Positions 56,701 through 64,000 of a stretch of DNA of 64,000 nt are shown here, one piece after another; positions within the stretch are counted from its first letter, which is position 1, and each line of letters begins with the position of its first letter. The notes beneath the pieces are model-generated. The model did no database searches and was not told where the DNA came from. It was given only the letters and a program-made list of their open reading frames with translations. Source of the stretch: Dactylonectria macrodidyma (Eukaryota; Ascomycota; Sordariomycetes; Hypocreales; Nectriaceae); assembly GCA_020744425.1 (NCBI GenBank), contig JAGMUV010000009.1:1054001-1118000 (forward strand). Direction: 5' to 3'. The position numbers and the translations under genes were made by a program.

Positions 56701-58324
56701 ACAAACCGAACATCCACATACCGGCAATTGCTGGCGCGTCACGCTGCTGTGACGCTGCTGCGTTGGCCGCCGCCTTGGAGTGTCAGCAAGACGCCGCCTC
56801 TCCCCCTTCCTTGAATGATGAGGCGCCTTGAACGATGGATGATGAAATCCAGCACCTGTCAACGCCTTATCCCCCATTAGGGGATTGTGTCCGTCCCGGC
56901 AAATCGGCGAGCCCTGTCGTGTCGCCGTTTCAGACCCAGCATTCCATGATGCGAAGGGGGCCCGTCGTTTAGTTTGTTATTGAGGGGCTGCCACCCCCCC
57001 GATACATCGCTCCTCGCCCAGCCGCCAGGAGGCGAGCCCGTAATCTTGTCTGTCTTGCCTTGTCCAGCTCTTCTAGAAGCCCTAGAAAGAACCGCTTCTT
57101 TTGCGTCGCAGCCAATCTCTAATCCCGTAGCCTGTCCCCGGATTCCCTCGCAATGCCGCACCCAGCCCGAACCCAACCCACAGAGTCAAACGCCTACGTA
57201 TCTCTGCCTTCAGTTTGCATCACGCGACGTCAGGAGACTGCCCATCTGTTCGCAAGTTTAGCAATCTCGCATGATCCATCTCCACTCGCTCCCAACATGT
57301 TGGTCTTGACACGAGATGTTTGCCACCGTGCGTTGACGTGTTCGCATATCCACTGTCTCTTGACACGGGACGGCTTCTAGCAAGTTAGGCGACGTCTTTA
57401 GGTGGTTGCACAGATATCCGCCATCGCCATCCCGATCCATCGTAGTTCATCGCCACTGGCCAACCGACTCATGAGCCTCCCCACGCCGTCGAAAATCCTT
57501 TCGTCTCCCCAATCCATCGGGTCTCGGAATACGAATGCGTCTCTCACCTTGACCTTGACCTTGCCTGACCAGCGGTTCATGCCAGTTTCTTTGCTTTTTA
57601 TTAAATGGCGCACGAACTGTTGGTTGCGCGTCGATTGCTGGTGTCAGAGGGGGCATCCTCTTCGTCATTCCACTCACCGACCGGGCGATGGTGTTGGTAA
57701 TGGCTTGAGAGCACAGGCTCAGGGCTGGCTGGTGATCGCAGTCCCCCTTGTGGGTAACTTTCCCAAGGTCAAAGCGATGCCGGTCAGATGCCACACCGGA
57801 GATGACAGTATCGATACCATTGAGATCCTCACACACAGACACACACACCCATTTCTCCAACTCAGCTCGAGCTTCATTTGTGGAAGCTGTGCCGAGCTAG
57901 CTCCCAATTATTACTCCGAACGCCAACTATCCCTGATACAGACAGAATCCAAAGTCTAATAGACTTACCATTATGCATTCTCGTACACTTTGGGTCAGCC
58001 TCGTAAGCCGTCACTTTACCTGTGACGTGTTGGGAGTGAGGGGAAGTTGGTTCGCCTATCAAGCCCACTTACAAGCCCTGTCACGGAAAACCAACTGTGG
58101 CACTCGACGACAAATCCATGTCATGATATCTTGAAACACAAGCAAATTTCCTAAACGAGATGCGATAGCTTCCAACAATCAGACGCGAACCTTGCCTTGC
58201 ACCTTTTCCGAGATCACACCGTTGTATCCGGACTAAGCGTCATGGCCGGGGATTGGCATATCTACAGAGACACACATCGCCAACCACAGACATCCATTCC
58301 ATATACTCCGTGCTCCGTAGACCC
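53734..58324. other. 4.6-kb gene-poor region upstream of the RGS-LOV gene
   Basis: The RGS-LOV promoter is at its left end. The rest shows no supportable gene. Frames at 54839-55429 (+), 57402-57959 (+) and 57398-57613 (-) were examined and not accepted. A TTGACC triplet repeat lies at about 57548-57563. Confidence 0.5.
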
Positions 58325-59275
58325 TCAATTGATTCCCTCTCGCTGTTGTTCCACGCTTGTGCGAGCGCTCACGGTCCGCGCAACGTCGGGATCCAGGTAG
58401 TCAAATCCCGTCCGCCGGATCTCCTGAGGCTGTGAAGCCTCTGTTGCGCTGACACAATGCTCGGAGTCCAGCTCGTACATTTGTCTTGAAAGGTCGGGTC
58501 TAGTCTCTCTCTCTGGACTGTGACGTTCTGGGCTGTGGCGTTCTGGGCTGTGGCGTTCTGGGCTGTGACGCTCCGTGTCCCGGCGACTGATATATCGGCG
58601 CTCTGGGCCGCCGGGCGCATTGCTCGTCGGGGGGAGTCTCGACTCCGCCTGGTACATGGCCCACATCCGCCAGCATATAAGCAGGAACGCGAAAGCTATA
58701 AGGACGACAAAGGACATCGTGATGGTCTGGAAAGTCAAGATCCGGTCGCCGATGCAGCGTGGAGTCGCGCTGGGAGTTGTAGACGAGGTCGTGGTTGAGG
58801 TTGAGGTCTTCGTCGGCTTGGCCGTCCTGGTCGACGTCGACAGAGTGCGCACACCCGTAGTTGAAACCGTGACGCATTCAAGAAACTTGTCGGCATTGTC
58901 GCCAACATCGCTCAAGCGGGCGGCTCGGAGCGATCCACCGGGGCAGCCGCCTTGTGAGCAGGCGTTAACGGCGCAACACCCGATGAACGGCGGCGTTGTC
59001 CCGGAGCAGGTGTACCACTTGACTTGGGAGTTGTCACTGATGCAGGCTTGCTGAGGGACCTCGCCAAAGACGTCCACGTCGACGGATGCTGGGGTAATGT
59101 CTTCGTCAGAGCACACGCCGTAGTCGGTCTCGCAGGGGTTCGATATGCAGCAGCCGATGAATTGAGTTGGTTTGTCCGCGCAGACCCAAAAGTTGCCGCC
59201 CTCTGGGCAACTAAGGCCCTGGGTCTGGTATTCGTGCATGTTGAGTGTTGAGTGAGCGTTGTGTTGTCCAGCCAT
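58325..59275 (-). CDS. Cys-rich single-pass membrane protein
   Basis: Intronless, 316 residues, ATG at 59275. There are two related Cys modules at about 23-56 and 78-111, each with FIGCC-x3/4-(N)xC preceded by a Trp-containing xxW(V/Y)(T)C segment. A Ser/Thr-rich stalk (138-172) follows, then one hydrophobic segment (about 183-206, FVVLIAFAFLLICW) and an Arg/Glu/Ser/Pro-rich cytosolic tail. The tail contains four copies of ERHSP (235-256). No cleavable signal peptide precedes the Cys modules, so a type III-like membrane insertion with the N terminus outside is inferred from the domain order. This resembles fungal cell-surface proteins that pair a Cys module, a Ser/Thr stalk and a transmembrane helix, as wall sensors do, but it does not match WSC or CFEM. 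Function unknown. Confidence 0.8.
   Translation of the reverse strand: MAGQHNAHSTLNMHEYQTQGLSCPEGGNFWVCADKPTQFIGCCISNPCETDYGVCSDEDITPASVDVDVFGEVPQQACISDNSQVKWYTCSGTTPPFIGCCAVNACSQGGCPGGSLRAARLSDVGDNADKFLECVTVSTTGVRTLSTSTRTAKPTKTSTSTTTSSTTPSATPRCIGDRILTFQTITMSFVVLIAFAFLLICWRMWAMYQAESRLPPTSNAPGGPERRYISRRDTERHSPERHSPERHSPERHSPERETRPDLSRQMYELDSEHCVSATEASQPQEIRRTGFDYLDPDVARTVSARTSVEQQREGIN
58515..58574. repeat. 15-bp tandem repeat, 4 copies, in coding sequence
   Basis: Units start at 58515, 58530, 58545 and 58560, the middle two identical. They encode the ERHSP repeats of the membrane-protein tail. Length changes would be in frame. Confidence 0.9.
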
Positions 59276-60151
59276 GAGGGAGACATGGAGTCTATAAGTA
59301 GAAAAACCAACATCGCAAGAGAATACCAGCAGCTTGGTGTTCTTTCCATGTCCTTACCCGCAGTTCTTCTCTTTGTTCTATCACACTAGATATGGTCCTA
59401 CATGTGCTAATGTAGTTGCGATGCGCAATTATGCGCAACTACCCGCTACGGCTGAAAGATTCCAGAGCCAGAGATTCTTGAAGTTCGTAGAAACGTATGG
59501 CGGTGAGCTTCCGTGGCGCTATCATAAATGAGAAGTCTGAATCCCTCTGCTGTCTTAGTAGCTGGACAAGTGTTGACGATAGGTTGGTTCCATTGTTTAA
59601 CACCCTCCTGCTTAGAGATTAGCTGATGGGTGGTGCGGCAAAATGACATCTCACATCACATTACATTTAGTACACTTTGAACTCAGCTATCACATCTTAA
59701 GCGAACCTAGTTGCATTTCTTCACCTAGTCTGTCATATGAAGCTAACTATGTTGGCCGCTTCCCAGCTGCAGGGTAGGGGAGTTTGCGGCTTCCCTCCTG
59801 CTTTGGCAGTTTTCGCCCTTGCGGTTGCAGCAGATGCGATACTTATGGAAGATCTGTGAAAGAAATTGAAGCAAATTATTGGGTTGCATTGAAGCGAGAC
59901 GATGCAAGCTGGCGAGCTAAGTCGCAAGAAGAAGCTGGCTTCTGTCAGTCAACTTAAGTTGCCAACCTTGCTAACGTGTGTCGGGCCAAGAATTCCATCA
60001 GTCTTAACGACGGTGTGCCCGAAATAGTAAAAAACGCATAAAGGAGGCAATAGAATAGCAATGAAACCCTCTGTATCGAAACGCAATGTGGAATCATGTC
60101 TTGTGAATCCAAGACCTCAGTGCTGAACACGCGCCCCACCTGAGACACCAC
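59276..60151. other. Intergenic: membrane-protein promoter and SNF2 3' flank
   Basis: Separates two minus-strand genes. It is AT-richer than the surrounding genes, and no gene is recognised. Confidence 0.55.
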
Positions 60152-63100
60152 CTAGGCAGACATCCCCTTCACTGCCTTCGCCTTCTGCTTCCGGCTTCTG
60201 GGGACCTTCTGCCGCGATGCCTTGGTGGCAAAGATGACCTCGAGTTCCTCCGGGCTGAGCTCTTCGGGAACGTGATTGTCGTCTTGCATCGCTCGGTCAA
60301 TGTCCTTGGATTTGGTCTGCTGCAACATCGCCATGCCTTCGCCAATTTCGCATTCAGCCAGGATCCGCACGAGATAGCATTTCTTCTTCTGTCCATTGCG
60401 ATGGACTCGAGCGAAAGCCTGCTTCTCCTGCGCCTCATTCCACCAGGTGTCCAAGATGATGACCCTGTTGGCTTCCGTCAGGTTGAGCGACACACCAGCA
60501 CACGTGAATGTCGTAATCTAGCATCACGTTAGATCCTAAATGTCTGAGCGAAGGGAGGCTACTTGCCAGAATCTTTGGTCCCTCAATGGTTTGGAATGCC
60601 TCAAGAGCCTTGGATTTCTGCTTGTCATTGATCTCTCCGTTGTAATATACGAAGGCGAGCCCTGCTGTTGCCAACATGCATCCTAGGACCTTTGCGGTCG
60701 GGCCGAATCCCGTGAACACTTTGCATCTCTTAGAAGCAATTCTTAACTGCGAATCCAATTGACTTACCAATGATCTTGTCTGAAGGAGCCTCCTCTGACC
60801 AGGTCAGAATAACAGACATTGCCGCTACTAGCTTGGAGCTTGACGGCATCCTGATGCCTGTACTTTCAAGGCAAGAGGCCGTGAAGAAGGAATTTGTATA
60901 TGGCTCCAAGTCCTTCTGCGCTGCTCTCTGCACCATGTGCACACCATTGCTGTCTTGACCAGCTTCTTCAAATTCTTCGTCCTTTTTGGCCCTGGTCTTG
61001 ACAGAGTCTGGGGTCAAAACCCTTCTGCCAGCTGTGAGGTGAGCAGAGCACCCGGGAAACAAACAAGTTAGATCCTGCTCATGAGTTAGATTATATTGAT
61101 ATGGTCACTGTTATGAACGGACCGGGTACTGATTCTTCGCAACCAAAATACACAGCTGGCAGTAGAAGTGATCGCCCTATCCTCATTAATCCGGTTACTC
61201 TTATAGCACTAACTTGACAATGAACTCACATTCGCGCATTTGAAAGCCTCAGAAATTGACTCTTGCTTGCAGCAAAGCCTACAGGCCTGGCCGTCTATTC
61301 GGTACTCGTTCTCCACTAGAGTTAGTAACAGCTCCATGTCGAAGCGTCCCCAAGTTGAAAAGGAGCCGGCAGCTTCCAAGCGTTGCAAGCCAAGGCTGTA
61401 TTTTGATAGACCGTCAGAAAACTGTTTGCCCAGCCGGAGTTGATGCGTGATTGAGAGCTTCACTTGAGCTTCAAGCTTGGACTTCAAGCTCACGATTTTC
61501 TCCAGGTCAAGATCTTCATCCGTTCTGAGCATGTTCTCCAGGTTAAAAGGATGGGACACAGCTTGACGAAGACGCAAGAGCCGAAGCATCTTGAGTGAGG
61601 CTTCTCTGTTCGTCTCCTGCTTGGTCCGGTTCTTTTTATCCTCTTTCTTTTTCTGTTTTGCCTCTTCGATCAACTCGAGATAGTACGCATCCACGAACCT
61701 AGAAGAGGGATCAGAAATTAGATTGGCCTGAATGAATGAAAAAAATTGCAATGGGAAGGATTTGGTGTACTGGTAAATGGTTTCTTCTTTCTTGGATAGC
61801 GGAACCCATACGTCGTGGGTTTCTTTGTCAGGGAGATCGCGGAGCAATTCGTGGCCCATGAACGTGTCAATACCGGTCCTAGCCTCGTTTAGTAAGGTAA
61901 ACACTACATGAGTTTCAAATATGAAATAATACATACCGTCTGTACATGATGCGGCTCACTAGTGCGTCGAATGCGTTGTTGGTGGCACCGGTTTCCTAGA
62001 GGCGATGGGTGTTAGTCTATGCTACCCTATGTGTTGATGGAGAGCCTTACACGCGAAGTGTACGTCGCCTTGTATTCCTTCATCTTGCCAGTGAAGCTAC
62101 ACTGGAGGAACTTGAGGTAAGGGTAGAACTCTGTGCAGGTATGAGTATCATGAGCATAAGTTGAAGGGTTGCATGTAACGTACCAAGGGCGTTGTTAATA
62201 AGAGGAGTTCCAGTCACAGCCCAACGGTACAAAGATTGGAGTCCACAGCAAGCAGTGAACCCTGTTCACCTTAGCGTATGATAGCGGTATGGAAATGGAG
62301 ACTTACTGGCACCGAGTTTGTTTTTGATCATATGGGCCTCGTCGATTATCACCCTGTGCCACTTCACTTGAAAGAGCATACCAGATTCAGACCTCGTTTG
62401 CTGTTCGAATGACTCTGTATCATCCTTGAATGCCTTCTTCAATTCTCTGAACCTCTTCTTTCCGACGTATTGCCTGGCAACCTCCGTGACTGTTGTGATA
62501 CTGATTTTTGTTAGCGCTTCTTAATCAACAAGACTGTTGGAAAACTTACATGATGTGGTATCTCGGACCTCTGATCCCTTTGAGTTCAGCTGGCTTGGTG
62601 TAGATAATGGCACGTAGACTCTCTTTGCAATGAGTCTCAATCTGTCTCATCCATTGCTCAGCCATGTCTTTACTTGGCACGATGATCAGAGTTGTCTTGA
62701 TGGAATCCTCCTTCATCTCCTTTGTTGGTTTATTGCCCACAATGGTACACAGGCTGATGAGGGTCTTCCCGAGGCCCATTTCATCTGCCAAAATGCCACC
62801 ATACGCGTATTCATCTGACCGCTCCCTCTTCACCATCCACCACGAGGCTGGTAGCTGGAACGGATAGAGTGGGGTGAGCATCCCGCTCAGGAGCCAACCT
62901 TCACCACGTGCTTTGACCTGCCGGACTCCAAAGCCCTCTATAGCTTCTTCCAGATCTTCTTTCTGTGTGTCTGTATGCCTGGTATCGACTCCTGCAGGAA
63001 TGTTCTTTCGTAGTTGAGCCATCTGTGTCCGATGAGTTCCCGCCTCATAGGTTGGCATCGTAGAAGACCTTGGGTTGGTACCATGGGCGGCCTTTCGTGA

Positions 63101-63670
63101 TTTTCGTGATTTGTTGGTTGGCTTTCGCTTTCGTTTTTTACTTGAGCTTTTGGTCTTGGGGGGGCCTGGGTTATCTCGTCGAGTATTCTTTGGGATTCTC
63201 GATGCACTCTTCTTTGCCGACGACTTCATCTTAGCTCTCGAATTTGCCGATGTATCACAACCCGAAGCTTGTTCATCATCCCCAGAGTCTTGAGACTCGA
63301 TATCGGATTCGGATTCGAACTCCGACTGGTTTGGATCAGAGGCCTCAGATGAGTCGTAATCGGTGTCATCAAGATCATCCTCAAGGTCTGAACAAGTTCC
63401 ATCGGAGTCCTCCGAAAGGTTCGCGCTGGGGTGAGTCGTGGGCACTGATGGATTTTTGGAATGGTCCTTAGGATGGAAGGTACTTGTCAAAGCAGCGGTG
63501 ATGATATTCTCTTGCTCTTGCTTCACGATGGGAGATAGCGTGGCAATAACTTTGGTTGACCCATCTGGTTCTGTCTTAACCACCGAGTTTAGGGTAAGGA
63601 GGTGGCCTTGTCCACTCCCACTAGGAACCGGAGAGTGTGGCTCCATGCTTTGTGGAGGAGTCACATCCAT
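60152..63670 (-). CDS. SNF2-family DNA-dependent ATPase (Rad5/Rad16-like core)
   Basis: Nine exons join in phase to 1001 residues: 63670-62550, 62500-62307, 62261-62184, 62130-62051, 61995-61937, 61878-61230, 61074-60768, 60718-60567 and 60517-60152. Seven introns are GT-AG. The last (60518-60566) has a GC donor (CTG/GCAAGT). The N terminus holds an acidic region (about 90-140) and a basic nuclear-signal stretch (KKRKRKP). The ATPase core has motif I DEMGLGKT at 296-303, DEAH at 427-430, WAVTGTPLINN, and in lobe 2 FVYYNGEI, then NRVIILDTWWNEAQEKQAFARVHRNGQ (898-923). Between the lobes is a Cys cluster (CRLCC...KC...CLFPGC) around 709-736 in place of a standard RING. Such proteins remodel chromatin or repair intermediates. 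The exact orthologue is not assigned. Confidence 0.9.
60518..60566 (-). other. GC-AG intron in the SNF2 gene
   Basis: 49-bp intron with donor GCAAGT and acceptor GCTAG; branch-like GATCTAACG lies inside. Using the nearby GT (A/GTAGCC) instead would break the frame of the conserved TCAGVSLNLTEANR block, so the GC donor is required by the protein. Confidence 0.75.
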
Positions 63671-64000
63671 CTCGAAATGGATGGCCTAAAAGAGAGTTAG
63701 CAAAGAATAGAGGTAGACTGGGAGGAGAAGGAAGCATAAGTACCTAGCCAGAGAAGGTGCAAAATGCCAGTATCAAGATGGCATGCCGGGAGATGGAAGA
63801 TCGAAGAGAGAAAGAGGGACGAAGAATGAAGGTGTTCTTCGAAATCGAGACCGTAAGAATGAATAGCAGAAGATAAAGGCAGTGTCCGTTGAGCAAGTTG
63901 GAAGACCACAGAATGGAGAACCACTTGGCCTAGTGCGACTTGCGATACTGAATTCTGGATGAGGAATTGAAGTCGGAGTTACTGCCGAGGCCTGCGTGAA
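63671..64000. promoter_or_regulatory. Upstream region of the SNF2 gene, window edge
   Basis: About 330 bp of 5' flank. No further gene is visible before the window ends. Confidence 0.5.

Noticed and set aside
57398..57613. Minus-strand ORF with RDAFVFRDPMDWG, superficially like a HAD-related block
   Set aside because: Only one short block looks familiar, the rest does not follow, and no flanking exons could be joined. It may be chance.

Overview
The window is nuclear DNA of a filamentous ascomycete, most likely a Sordariomycete and plausibly Hypocreales. The genes carry short introns (about 45-280 bp) with GTRNGT donors, CTAAC/CTGAC branch points and YAG acceptors. The gene set is typical of that class: a PNP-NACHT NLR, a HET-domain protein, an ENA-type P-type ATPase, the RNAi chaperone subunit Arb1 and an RGS-LOV photoreceptor. 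No rRNA, intact tRNA, CRISPR array or intact transposon was seen. Intron boundaries were placed by reading splice signals and checking that every joined frame stays open and in phase. None has been tested against transcripts.

Layout. 0.5-4.6 kb (-): STAND/NLR protein with nucleoside-phosphorylase, HeLo-like and NACHT regions. 5.2-5.9 (+): HAD-family Mg-dependent phosphatase. 6.6-8.1 (-): Sec14/CRAL-TRIO lipid-transfer protein. 9.3-11.8 (-): HET-domain protein. 11.8-21.2: a gene-poor stretch that hides a 25-residue, three-exon Cys-rich metallothionein gene (15.2-15.5, -) and signs of an unassigned spliced transcript with a long leader (18.7 to 16.4, -). 21.2-24.6 (-): ENA-type Na+/K+ ATPase. 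24.6-28.9: gene-poor. 28.9-30.5 (-): CLP1 pre-mRNA 3'-end factor. 31.3-32.6 (-): inositol polyphosphate multikinase. 32.7-36.7: gene-poor. 36.7-38.3 (+): Arb1. 38.7-39.3 (-): PMP3/SNA-type proteolipid with a PPSY tail. 40.4-44.0 (+): PRP22 spliceosomal DEAH helicase. 44.4-49.9 (-): 1825-residue ankyrin protein. 51.7-53.7 (-): RGS-LOV photoreceptor. 53.7-58.3: gene-poor. 58.3-59.3 (-): Cys-rich single-pass membrane protein. 60.2-63.7 (-): nine-exon SNF2-family ATPase with a GC-AG intron.

The genes form no metabolic cluster. Two themes recur. One is self/non-self or stress signalling (NLR, HET, ankyrin protein, ENA ATPase, metallothionein, RGS-LOV). The other is RNA and chromatin housekeeping (CLP1, PRP22, Arb1, SNF2, IPMK). 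The most noteworthy items are the metallothionein gene split by two introns, the RGS-LOV protein with a basic amphipathic segment after the LOV core, the PNP-HeLo-NACHT architecture, and the unexplained spliced leader at 17-18.7 kb.
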